A DNA stretch of 39,020 bases from Methanolobus vulcani. GTDB lineage: Archaea > Halobacteriota > Methanosarcinia > Methanosarcinales > Methanosarcinaceae. The notes under the pieces were generated by a model. The model searched no databases. It was given only the letters and a program-made list of their open reading frames with translations, and had not been told where the DNA came from. The translations under genes and the position numbers were made by a program. This document shows, one piece after another, positions 8,228 to 15,874 of this stretch. The stretch is from NCBI RefSeq assembly GCF_900100715.1, contig NZ_FNCA01000013.1, positions 19,384-58,403 of the forward strand, given 5' to 3'. Every line of letters starts with the position of its first letter. Position 1 is the stretch's first letter.

Positions 8228-9358
8228 ATGAGAATAATGATATTTGTCTGCGGCGAAGGTCTTGGACACACCAGCAGATGTATTTCCATTGGCAGAGAGC
8301 TTGTTTGTGCAGGACACGACGTCCATTTCGGAGCTTACGGATATTCAAAGGAACTAATTGAACGCAAAGGATTCAAGGCACACAAGGTTCCCTCAGAGAT
8401 AACCCTTGTTGGAAAGGCAGGTTCCCTGAATCTTAAAAAGTCTATTCTTGCAACTTTCAAAAGAGGACAGTTCCTGGGTCTGATAAAGATACGTAAACTT
8501 CTAAAAAGAACCAGACCGGATGTTGTTATCTCGGACAGTTATTTCATGGGAATGATAGGTGCTAAATCCCGCAGTCTGCCATGTCACATGATAGTCAACC
8601 AGTCAAATATGGAAGAGTTCTTCAAAGGCAAGGGTGTTTCCAACATGATACTTGCCGAGCTTGTAAAAAAATTCTATACAGGCATGTTCAACCTGGCTGA
8701 CAAAGTGATCATTCCTGATTATCCACTGCCACATGCAGTATGTCGAAAGAACCTGGAATTTAAGAAGAAAACATGGAAAAAGGTATTTTTCAGTGGCCCT
8801 CTCATTGGAAAGACATTTGAAGAAACAACTGCAAAAGAGCTTAAACGTCCTCATGTGCTCTGCACTGTGGGAGGGTTTGGCTACCGTGAACCTATATTTA
8901 GAAAGGTCATTGAAGCTGCAGGAATGGATAACTCCATCAATTATACTTTGCTTTCAGGCCCCAGCGTTGATCCGGAGAGTCTTGGAACATTGCCGGAGAA
9001 CGTTATTATACTCAAATTCATCAATGACCAGTTCCCATACATGAAGGCCTCAGATCTTGTAATAGCACCCGGTGGCCACAGTACTATGATGGAAGCACTT
9101 AGCTTTGGAGTTCCAATGATAACTGTTCCTGACAAGAAACATAATGAACAGCAAAACAATGCTCTTGTTATTGAAGATGACGGTCTTGGAAAGAAAATGG
9201 ATTATTCCGCATCTCCAGAAGAGATACTTGAGAATATTAAATTACTCATCAATGATGAGAAATACAGGAACAAGCTGAGTGAGATGAAGGAACTGGCAGT
9301 AGAACTGAATGGACCAAGAGCCGTGCGGCTGCTGGTCGAAGAGACCGCGAATAGATAA
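8228..9358 (+). CDS. MurG/MJ1255-like glycosyltransferase (GT-B fold)
   Basis: 376 residues, intact. The N-terminal domain opens FVCGEGLGHTSRC, the acceptor-side glycine loop. The C-terminal donor domain has VGGFGYREP and the UDP-sugar signature APGGHSTMMEALSFGVPMIT followed by DKKHNEQQNNA. This is the organisation of MurG and of the archaeal MJ1255 family (TIGR00661). It probably moves a sugar from a UDP-sugar to a lipid or other acceptor at the inner face of the membrane. ATG 8228 follows GGTGTTAAG, a weak ribosome site. It is collinear along its whole length with the frameshifted copy at 5739-6906; the two were probably one duplicated gene. Confidence 0.88.
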   Translation: MRIMIFVCGEGLGHTSRCISIGRELVCAGHDVHFGAYGYSKELIERKGFKAHKVPSEITLVGKAGSLNLKKSILATFKRGQFLGLIKIRKLLKRTRPDVVISDSYFMGMIGAKSRSLPCHMIVNQSNMEEFFKGKGVSNMILAELVKKFYTGMFNLADKVIIPDYPLPHAVCRKNLEFKKKTWKKVFFSGPLIGKTFEETTAKELKRPHVLCTVGGFGYREPIFRKVIEAAGMDNSINYTLLSGPSVDPESLGTLPENVIILKFINDQFPYMKASDLVIAPGGHSTMMEALSFGVPMITVPDKKHNEQQNNALVIEDDGLGKKMDYSASPEEILENIKLLINDEKYRNKLSEMKELAVELNGPRAVRLLVEETANR

Positions 9359-9405
9359 ATTTTGAAAAAGATCAATTGATTCTCTTTATAATGTAACAGC
9401 AGTTT

Positions 9406-9999
9406 TTAGTTTGAGAAGGTCTTCTTGTAGAAGACACTCAGAACTATTGCAAACAATCCTACTACAGCAAAAAAGATCACATGACTAAGGATACTAACAT
9501 CGTTTATCAGGTTCTGAAGATTACTGTGGAAAAGGTATCCCGTTATAATTAGAAAAGGATAGAAGGCTGATAAGGCCAACAGGTCATAAAAAATAAATTT
9601 ACTCCATGATACATTTGCAGACCCTGCAACAACAGGACCGAAAAAACGCAGGCCTACTATCAGTCGGAATGTAAAGATGGTTTTACCACCATGATCATTC
9701 ATCAAACGCTCATATCGGGCAATCTTTTTCTTATCCTTATTATGATCGAACCGTGACAGTAATTTGTTTCCATTCTTACTAAGCCAGTATAGCAATACGT
9801 CTCCGGAAGCACCTGCTATCAGACTAATAACAATTACCATCCAGAGATTTCCAAATCCAAGGCTGACAATATAGCCCACGATGAGAAGAAGAACTTCTTC
9901 CGGTAATGGAATGAAATGTCCCAGAAAAGCAAGAGTTATAAAAATACCGACATATGAAAGATGTTCAAGATAAGGTACTAAGAACTCCCAATTATTCAT
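9406..9999 (-). CDS. DedA/SNARE-associated family membrane protein
   Basis: 197 residues with about five hydrophobic segments. The DedA landmarks are present: FLGHFIPLPEEVLLLIVGYI near the N-terminus, ASGDVLLYWLSKNG in the middle, and RLIVGLRFFGPVVAGSANVSW in the conserved amphipathic region. DedA/VTT proteins are membrane scramblases or flippases for lipids or lipid carriers. A gene of this type beside a glycosyltransferase locus could handle a lipid-linked product, but it is convergent with that locus, so the link is only positional. Confidence 0.9.
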   Translation of the reverse strand: MNNWEFLVPYLEHLSYVGIFITLAFLGHFIPLPEEVLLLIVGYIVSLGFGNLWMVIVISLIAGASGDVLLYWLSKNGNKLLSRFDHNKDKKKIARYERLMNDHGGKTIFTFRLIVGLRFFGPVVAGSANVSWSKFIFYDLLALSAFYPFLIITGYLFHSNLQNLINDVSILSHVIFFAVVGLFAIVLSVFYKKTFSN

Positions 10000-10047
10000 T
10001 TTGGTTAATCAGTAATTGAATATATAAAAACTCTTTCTGAATTGATA

Positions 10048-10097
10048 AAAAGAAAGGAGAAGGAGTTGCAAATAATTCTTCTATTTTATGCAACTCC
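10048..10097 (-). terminator. Inverted repeat with U-rich tail after the SIMPL gene
   Basis: GGAGTTGCA at 10062-10070 pairs perfectly with TGCAACTCC at 10089-10097 across 18 nt of A/T. On the minus strand the stem is followed by TTCTCCTTTCTTTTT. It lies about 57 nt past the SIMPL stop and just upstream of the DedA gene, so it could also be an operator for that gene. Confidence 0.5.
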
Positions 10098-10153
10098 GGG
10101 TGTTGTTGGTTGGTTTGTCTTTTTTGTCAACAATCTTGAGCGGCTAATTCCCA

Positions 10154-10906
10154 TCATCCAATGTAATAGGTTACCTGTACTGACATGGAAACTGTGGACT
10201 CTCCAGGCTCAACTGGTGTGGAAACTCCTCCTGCATCCATTGCTGCTGTTTCTACGACAGACTTTGTATAGTAGATCGGTGTGTTACCATTATCGTACAT
10301 TGATGCTGTTTGTACGCCTGTGATCTTAAGATCCAGACTGCCAGCAAGTTCATTTGCCTTTGACCTTGCATTGTCTACAGCTGCACTTACAAGTTGTTCA
10401 CGGAGCTGCTCCTGCATGTCATCAGAGACTGAGAAGGAAATGCTTCCTATCTGATTGGCTCCTGCCGCTGTTGACCTGTCAATGATATCACTCAGGTAAT
10501 CGAGCTTTGTTGTGGTGACCTGCACGCTGTTGGATGCGGAATAACCCGTGATGGTTCTTTCCCCGTCATAATTGTAGACCGGATACACAGAAACATAGGA
10601 TGTCTGTATTTCTTTATCTTCAAGACCGAGGTCTTTGAGGTCTGATATGACAGCACTCATTATGGCAGCATTCTCGTCAGATGCTTCCTTTGCTGTTTCG
10701 GCCTGGGTGACAACGCCTATGCTCAAAGAGGCAGTGTCAGGTACAACCTTCTGTTCAGCGTATCCGCCCATTGTAATTGTGTCTGCTGTGTTCTGTTCAG
10801 TACCACCTTGTGAGATGGCATATATTGTTAATGACATCACCACCAGCACAACTGATAGTGCAATGATGGCGAGATATGATCTATCGTTTTTAGTGTCAGA
10901 TGACAT
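10154..10906 (-). CDS. SIMPL-domain (DUF541, BP26/OMP28-like) secreted or anchored protein
   Basis: 250 residues. One N-terminal membrane segment (about residues 11-30) is followed by a SIMPL domain: TITMGGYAEQKVVPDTASLS at the start, SDLKDLGLEDKEIQTSYVSV in the middle, then NARSKANELAGSLDLKITGV. SIMPL proteins are exported and form ring-like oligomers in bacteria; they have been tied to stress tolerance and their biochemical role is not known. The ATG is preceded by GAGGAGGATATA, a strong ribosome site. Two AACCGGT elements lie 27-47 nt upstream. Confidence 0.9.
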   Translation of the reverse strand: MSSDTKNDRSYLAIIALSVVLVVMSLTIYAISQGGTEQNTADTITMGGYAEQKVVPDTASLSIGVVTQAETAKEASDENAAIMSAVISDLKDLGLEDKEIQTSYVSVYPVYNYDGERTITGYSASNSVQVTTTKLDYLSDIIDRSTAAGANQIGSISFSVSDDMQEQLREQLVSAAVDNARSKANELAGSLDLKITGVQTASMYDNGNTPIYYTKSVVETAAMDAGGVSTPVEPGESTVSMSVQVTYYIG

Positions 10907-10932
10907 ATTATATCCTCCTCTAATTGCCTTCC

Positions 10933-10953
10933 AACCGGTGATAATAACCGGTT
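10933..10953 (-). promoter_or_regulatory. AACCGGT/ACCGGTT inverted repeat upstream of the SIMPL gene
   Basis: AACCGGT (10933-10939) and ACCGGTT (10947-10953) form an inverted repeat with a 7-nt AT spacer. Each half is itself nearly palindromic, so it is also a direct repeat. It falls in the expected promoter or 5' UTR of the SIMPL gene. An operator is plausible; a hairpin in the leader is the alternative. Confidence 0.35.
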
Positions 10954-11244
10954 ATTGCGATTAATAGAAAGACTTGCACATATTAAACAATTGTCTAAAC
11001 TTCAAACTCAGTTGTAGCTATAACTGGTGCTCGATGACGATATATAGAGATGTGTATTGATGAACATGTTTGCTCTTTGGCTGCAACTACTAAAAACAAT
11101 ATACCAATGTACTGATTTTATTTTTCAGTATATGAGAAGATATTTATACTAGTCAATAATATAATATTAAAGCTGGAATTTAAGTTTGTTTAATATGGTG
11201 TGGGAACCATGAAAAGATCTTTTTTACAATTAGAGAGGGATTGA

Positions 11245-12504
11245 GTGATATATGGTGAAATCGAGTTCATAGGAATTGTAGATATTCCACGTATCAATAC
11301 CATATTCAGTATAGATAATACCCAATGGGCACCCTGGAAGGTTATTCTCAGCGATAAAGAGATGCAAATCCAAACCTCTGACAGGATAATTCATGTTAAT
11401 CTGGAAAATATCCTTATTGTTGACAGGCCTCTACCGCATGCAATTCTCTGTAAGCTCCAGAATTCCAGCAGACATGGCGCGGTTATTGTTATTGATTACA
11501 AGAAAAATGCGACCATCGGCATAGGTGAAGTGGTTTCTTCAATGATAGTCGCAGGAAAGAAATCCGATGTCTCCAACCTGAAATATATGCTGATGAGCCT
11601 TTTAGGTGTGAAGGCCGATCCTATCATTGGAACTATGAAACCGGAAGATATTCGATTGTTATGTCTTCTGGCATCCGGAATTAATAGCCTGGATATGCTA
11701 ATACCTATTTTTGAGGGTGACGATGAAATGGTCAACAGGACCTTTGCGTCCCTGAAAACCAAGGGACTGGTTGATAAGTATGCTACTCTTACACCCCTTG
11801 GACTTGATCTTGTGGATAGGGTCAAGGGCGTTGAAAAGAAGAAGCTTGGTTCCGATATCCAGGAAGATTTTGACAACCTGTCTACGGTGTGGAATTGCCT
11901 TGATTATAACATGGGACCATGTGTGGATGAGACAAACAGAATAATATGGAAGTTTGGCAATTCAAAATTGTGCGGAAATGTAGCTACATCCGATATTAAT
12001 AAGTTCATCTGTCCGACGTCAATTGAAACAATAGAGGTTGAGATACCTGAGAATACCTGTTTTATGGATCTGATGATCCACACTATAAATGATGCTTTTG
12101 TTGTCCTGAAGTCACGTGACTATTCGGTGATATTGGCTATTTACGGATGCCTGAACCTTAAAGAGGATGTACAGATACGCATTTTGTTCTGTTTTTATCT
12201 TGGCTTTGTTACCGAGGCAGAGATCCTCAATTTCCTGCAGATATCTTTTTCATGCCTTGCACAGCATTGTAAGATATTGGTGGAAAATAAGTTGCTTGAC
12301 TGGGATGCTAAGGAACTGACAAATGCCGGATTGAATCTTGTCCACAGGAAGATCATAGGTGATGTGGCTGTTCTGTTCAACTGGTCCTGCTTTGAATATA
12401 AGTCCGAGAATTTCAAAAAAATAGAAACCAGAAAGAAAGAGTGTGCTAAAAAGAAGATCATGGATATACTCCATAGCAAGCATGGAAAGACATTGAATGT
12501 TTAA
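11245..12504 (+). CDS. CheF-like archaeal taxis protein with duplicated C-terminal winged helix
   Basis: 419 residues. The N-terminal part (about 25-125) looks like the CheF/DUF439 PH-like domain: WAPWKVILSDKEMQIQTSDR, VNLENILIVDR and a SSMIVAGKKSDVSNL segment. A winged helix follows (about 131-190: EDIRLLCLLASGINSLDMLI to LTPLGLDLVDR). A second, similar module occupies about 310-375 (VQIRILFCFYLGFVTEAEIL to LTNAGLNLVHR). CheF links CheY to the archaellum motor through ArlC/D/E. The GTG at 11245 follows GAGAGGGA. A 12-codon in-frame ORF (ATG 11209) ends in TGA immediately before the start. The family call rests on pattern, not alignment; a general winged-helix sensor is the alternative. Confidence 0.6.
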   Translation: MIYGEIEFIGIVDIPRINTIFSIDNTQWAPWKVILSDKEMQIQTSDRIIHVNLENILIVDRPLPHAILCKLQNSSRHGAVIVIDYKKNATIGIGEVVSSMIVAGKKSDVSNLKYMLMSLLGVKADPIIGTMKPEDIRLLCLLASGINSLDMLIPIFEGDDEMVNRTFASLKTKGLVDKYATLTPLGLDLVDRVKGVEKKKLGSDIQEDFDNLSTVWNCLDYNMGPCVDETNRIIWKFGNSKLCGNVATSDINKFICPTSIETIEVEIPENTCFMDLMIHTINDAFVVLKSRDYSVILAIYGCLNLKEDVQIRILFCFYLGFVTEAEILNFLQISFSCLAQHCKILVENKLLDWDAKELTNAGLNLVHRKIIGDVAVLFNWSCFEYKSENFKKIETRKKECAKKKIMDILHSKHGKTLNV

Positions 12505-12716
12505 TTCGTAGAATGATTGTTTTTATAACAATTCTTTTTATAATCATTTGTTTAGATTTAAGGACATGATGTTTTAGTAAAAAACAAAGTGAAAATAAGG
12601 ATTTAACACTAGCAATATACTCATTCTCCAAATCAAAATAGTTCTACATAGATTCCGCTAAGCACACTTAAATAGTATATTTATATTTCATTAATACAAT
12701 TGTAACTCACTAATAT

Positions 12717-13349
12717 ATGAGTACTGTAAAAATGGAAACTACAATACATTTGATAGTGGCATTCTTGGTTTTTGTGACAGCCGGAATTGTTAAACGATTA
12801 GTTTTGATATCCATTGTACGCCGGAAATTAGATTTTCTTAACAGGTACTCATCAATATATAACGAGTTTGCGGAAACTTATTCTACAAACTTTGATTGCC
12901 TGTTGTACTTGTGGCTGACAAACAAAGCATCGGAAGCACAACAAACCCTGAGTTATTTTGCAGTAGATAACAAGATCCCTCTTATTGAACCAGTTATAAG
13001 AAATCCGCAATTGATCGTCAGAATTCTTCCTGCTATGAAAAACGGAACTGCAAATAACAGGAATGTCAGTTCATCATATAATGCACTGCTATGCTGTAAA
13101 AAAAGCATGGAAGAGTTAATGCTGAGTCTGCACAGCGACCTGCGAAAACCATTCAAATTATCCCTGTCTGGAATCCTGTATTTTGTTTCCCTGCCGGTTC
13201 TGATAATGTACTGGCTCAACCTGATAAGTGAATCCATGTTCTATAGGATCATTAGCTCGTATGAGCTCAGGCTGGCAAATCTCCTGACCTGCCTTATATG
13301 TTTGGTTACGTCATCTATTGTTGTGGGGAACTGGTGCTCTGTTCCATGA
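12717..13349 (+). CDS. Unknown membrane protein, three predicted helices
   Basis: 210 residues, no family recognised. One membrane helix lies near the N-terminus (about 9-32), then a polar domain of about 110 residues, then two C-terminal helices (about 150-172 and 188-206), so the polar part is probably cytoplasmic or sits between membrane anchors. The ATG at 12717 has no ribosome site; a TTTATATTT box about 35 nt upstream suggests a short leader. It follows the CheF-like gene by 212 bp and may be transcribed separately. Function cannot be inferred. Confidence 0.7.
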   Translation: MSTVKMETTIHLIVAFLVFVTAGIVKRLVLISIVRRKLDFLNRYSSIYNEFAETYSTNFDCLLYLWLTNKASEAQQTLSYFAVDNKIPLIEPVIRNPQLIVRILPAMKNGTANNRNVSSSYNALLCCKKSMEELMLSLHSDLRKPFKLSLSGILYFVSLPVLIMYWLNLISESMFYRIISSYELRLANLLTCLICLVTSSIVVGNWCSVP

Positions 13350-13481
13350 GTAAAATGAGAAGTACATAGCCCCATGCTTGTTTGAAGCTGCTGCCCTTAT
13401 GTAGTTGAGATAATAAAAAATGCAGTTTATAGATTATCATTCATATTATTGAACATAAATATTTGAAAATGGAGAGGAATA

Positions 13482-14087
13482 CTATGCGTATTCATGCCCT
13501 CCATCAATTACACCGCTCTTATATATCCCATTCCGGTCATAATCAGTAACTATTATAGATATCTGAACTACTGGAAAAACACCACTTTTTACAGACATGA
13601 GAGCGACTTCTATTGTTGAAGCATCTTCAAAATTAAATGCGTAATGCTCACCTTCATTTATGATGAAAGAATCGACTTTTGTACCGTTATTATACACTTC
13701 AAATGAAGCAGTTCCTGTATCAGGGATAGCATTTGTGATGTCAAGGACATAATCATTTATCTGATAACCGTCACCATCACTAACAGAGCCATTGTACAAT
13801 TCAAAACGATCTATTTTGGTGTCATTAGATTCATTTTCAATTTCCACTTCACCCATTGATTCAGTGAGATTAGACCCATTCAATGATTCAGTAGTATTGG
13901 ACTCATTCACTAATCCAGTGAGATTAGACTGATTCTGTGGTTCAGTAGTATTGGTCCCATTCATTGAATTTTGATCCTGAGTTACCTGATCAACACCGCT
14001 TGTTGCCTCATCGTTCCCTGCACATCCGGAAACGAGAACTGCAACAAGTAATATCATAATAAAAAAAGTGTGTAGATATTTCATCAT
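13482..14087 (-). CDS. Putative lipoprotein with Asn-sequon repeats and a beta-rich envelope domain
   Basis: 201 residues. A signal peptide ends in the lipobox LVSGC (Cys at about 22), so the protein is probably lipid-anchored outside the cell. Residues about 43-80 are a low-complexity linker of imperfect 15-16-residue units with many N-x-S/T sites (for example QSNLTGLVNESNTTE), likely N-glycosylated. A beta-rich domain follows, from about 95 to the end: YQINDYVLDITNA, FEVYNNGTKVDSF, YDRNGIYKSG. That domain resembles parts of methanosarcinal S-layer proteins, which I treat as a weak match. Start could be either of two adjacent ATGs. Confidence 0.8.
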   Translation of the reverse strand: MMKYLHTFFIMILLVAVLVSGCAGNDEATSGVDQVTQDQNSMNGTNTTEPQNQSNLTGLVNESNTTESLNGSNLTESMGEVEIENESNDTKIDRFELYNGSVSDGDGYQINDYVLDITNAIPDTGTASFEVYNNGTKVDSFIINEGEHYAFNFEDASTIEVALMSVKSGVFPVVQISIIVTDYDRNGIYKSGVIDGGHEYA

Positions 14088-14610
14088 ATTCCCTCATTAA
14101 TAATATTTAGATACAAATGTACTTGCAAATCTAATATCTAATAATAAATGTGTAATCCTTATTATATTACTGTTGTCACTTGCTAAGAAGGCTTCCCCAA
14201 CCACGCCTAATATGTTAAAGCAATTCTCTTTATGTTCCTGGTAGGTTTTACCCTGGGATGTGGCCTTACTTCCATATTCCTGATCTATTCAGATGAGATA
14301 AAAGAAAGAGAAGTCATGTTAGATGAAGTATGTTAATGTGTAATTGTCCATATTGAACAGTTGTACTATTTTATTCACAAAAGCAACTTAATTTGAACTG
14401 TTTTTCTTGTAGGTGTTTTCAATTGTTCCGGATGAGCTGATCAGAGCAGCTACAGAAAGATCCAGGATAAACAAAATTAACCTAATTGGATAATTTGAAA
14501 GCTTCAGGTTTAAGGGTGAATAACTCCCCCTATGCTCCTTATACCGAAGGATTGTTCGACGTATGAAATCAGGATGGATTCTAATTTTAAAGATGTATGA
14601 GTAAAATTGG
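14088..14610 (+). other. Gene-free degraded stretch with short coding remnants
   Basis: No convincing full gene. On the plus strand, 14232-14336 is a 34-codon ATG ORF starting MFLVGFTLGCGLTSIFLI with one hydrophobic helix and no ribosome site. 14413-14493 is an open piece reading PDELIRAATERSRINKI, and the next 80 bases contain NNSPYAPYTEGLFDV before a stop. These look like decayed fragments of neighbouring or mobile genes. The left part (14088-14170) is AT-rich and should hold the promoter of the lipoprotein gene. Confidence 0.4.
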
Positions 14611-15468
14611 TTATTTGAATTTAGAATCGTAATTTTTCAAGAATTTATCAAAATCATATATTGGCTTTATATTAATCTCATACTTTCCTTTTATCATACT
14701 TGCTTTGTAAAAATTGATTTTTAAACCATTGTCATGATAGTTTTTATCTATAATATTGTACACTTTTACCATGTCTTCATATGCTGTTTTAATACCGAAT
14801 ATAATACCATTCAATGCTTCTTTTTCAAAAATCTCAAATTTATTATTGTTGGATTTACTTGGCCATATCAATGTACGGTATTCTTTTTCATAACCCCATG
14901 ATGTATGTTTTGTAAACAGAAAAGCAGCCGTATTATGTGGATCTTTATTTGTTAATAAATTCACTTTTTGCGGCATTTCATCTTTATATTTAACTGGTAT
15001 TAAATGTGCATCTTCAGATTTCAATCTTAAGTAGAAAGCATCCATATTCAATTTTGTCTTAAAACATAAACATATGCCTTTATGCTGGTTTGCATAATGA
15101 CTCCACATTAATATGTTATTATTTTCCTTAGTAAAGCAGCATATTTTAGGATAGATATTGTTTATGTTATTTGTTAATACGTTTTTTCCAGGTAACAGTA
15201 GTAGCTCTTTACCTTTTTTCTTTAATTTGCCTTCTTTTATCCATGTTTTAATGGTGGAGTCATTTATCAACATATTTTTTGAATGGTATTTGTATAGAAA
15301 TTCATGCCATTCTTCTTTAGTACCTCTCCAATATACATCATATCTACAATCAAAAGGATCGTTGAATTCAGTTGGATAACTAAAATACAACTCTTGTTTT
15401 TCCAGAGAATCTAATGTGTGATTTGTTATTGGTCTATATTTGTAAAAGAGAAAATCGTCTTCCTTCAT
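14611..15468 (-). CDS. DUF2971-family protein
   Basis: 285 residues. DUF2971 landmarks are clear: FYKYRPITNHTLDSLEKQEL at the start, LYFSYPTEFNDPFDCRYDVY, then CCFTKENNNILMWSHYANQH with KGICLCF, and SWGYEKEYRTLIW near residue 205. The biochemical role of the family is unknown; members often occur in accessory or phage-derived DNA. The gene is markedly more AT- and Lys/Asn-rich than its neighbours and sits among coding remnants close to tRNA-Gly, suggesting recent transfer. No strong ribosome site precedes the ATG. Confidence 0.85.
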   Translation of the reverse strand: MKEDDFLFYKYRPITNHTLDSLEKQELYFSYPTEFNDPFDCRYDVYWRGTKEEWHEFLYKYHSKNMLINDSTIKTWIKEGKLKKKGKELLLLPGKNVLTNNINNIYPKICCFTKENNNILMWSHYANQHKGICLCFKTKLNMDAFYLRLKSEDAHLIPVKYKDEMPQKVNLLTNKDPHNTAAFLFTKHTSWGYEKEYRTLIWPSKSNNNKFEIFEKEALNGIIFGIKTAYEDMVKVYNIIDKNYHDNGLKINFYKASMIKGKYEINIKPIYDFDKFLKNYDSKFK

Positions 15469-15549
15469 TATATGTTATTTTATTTTGTTAAGCTATATTT
15501 TTTTCTAAAAGAATAATTCCGGAACACAGGAAAGATACTCTTTCCTCAT

Positions 15550-15639
15550 TCATTCCGGATCAAATTCCAGGTAATTATTAGCCCAGGTCTTTTTCTTTAA
15601 TGAATCTCCCCTAAGCCATTTGATGTAAACTTCCCGCCC
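15550..15639 (-). pseudogene. C-terminal coding remnant beside tRNA-Gly
   Basis: An open stretch of 29 codons on the minus strand reads GREVYIKWLRGDSLKKK and ends YLEFDPE before TGA at 15552-15550. It has no start codon and is preceded by an in-frame stop. The composition looks like real protein, so this is probably the surviving end of a lost gene. Parent family not recognised. Confidence 0.3.
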
Positions 15640-15696
15640 TTAAAACAAAAAACAAAGTATTGTAAGCAAACTTAATTTCAAGAAAAAAAAGTTGAG

Positions 15697-15768
15697 TGCG
15701 CCGACCGGGATTCGAACCCGGGTTTAAGGCTTGGAAGGCCTCAGTCATAGCCGCTAAACCACCAGCGC
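15697..15768 (-). tRNA. tRNA-Gly(UCC)
   Basis: On the minus strand the acceptor arms GCGCUGG and UCGGCGC pair over seven positions with two G-U pairs; discriminator A. The anticodon stem GAGGC/GCCUU encloses CUUCCAA, giving anticodon UCC for glycine. The T-arm CCCGGGUUCGAAUCCCGG is perfect. It is 72 nt and CCA is not encoded. Confidence 0.95.
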
Positions 15769-15831
15769 AGTTTGAACATCCAATACACTGTTTGTTAAGA
15801 TATAATCTTTTCGCCTGATAATGAATAATAA

Positions 15832-15851
15832 TCTGGAATTGTATTTAAAGG
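15832..15851 (+). promoter_or_regulatory. Promoter element (TATTTAAAG) ahead of the ABC ATPase
   Basis: ATCTGGAATTGTATTTAAAG lies 24-43 nt before the ATG at 15875, with TATTTAAA as the TATA box, placing the start of transcription close to the ATG (probably a leaderless mRNA). A 20-nt copy with one mismatch is at 28778-28797, ahead of a small ORF. Confidence 0.45.
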
Positions 15852-15874
15852 CAGAAGTCATTCACTAATATCGG

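Noticed and set aside
10042-10323. 93-codon plus-strand frame after the DedA promoter
   Set aside because: It crosses the terminator-like inverted repeat and the antisense of the SIMPL gene end; no ribosome site at the start.
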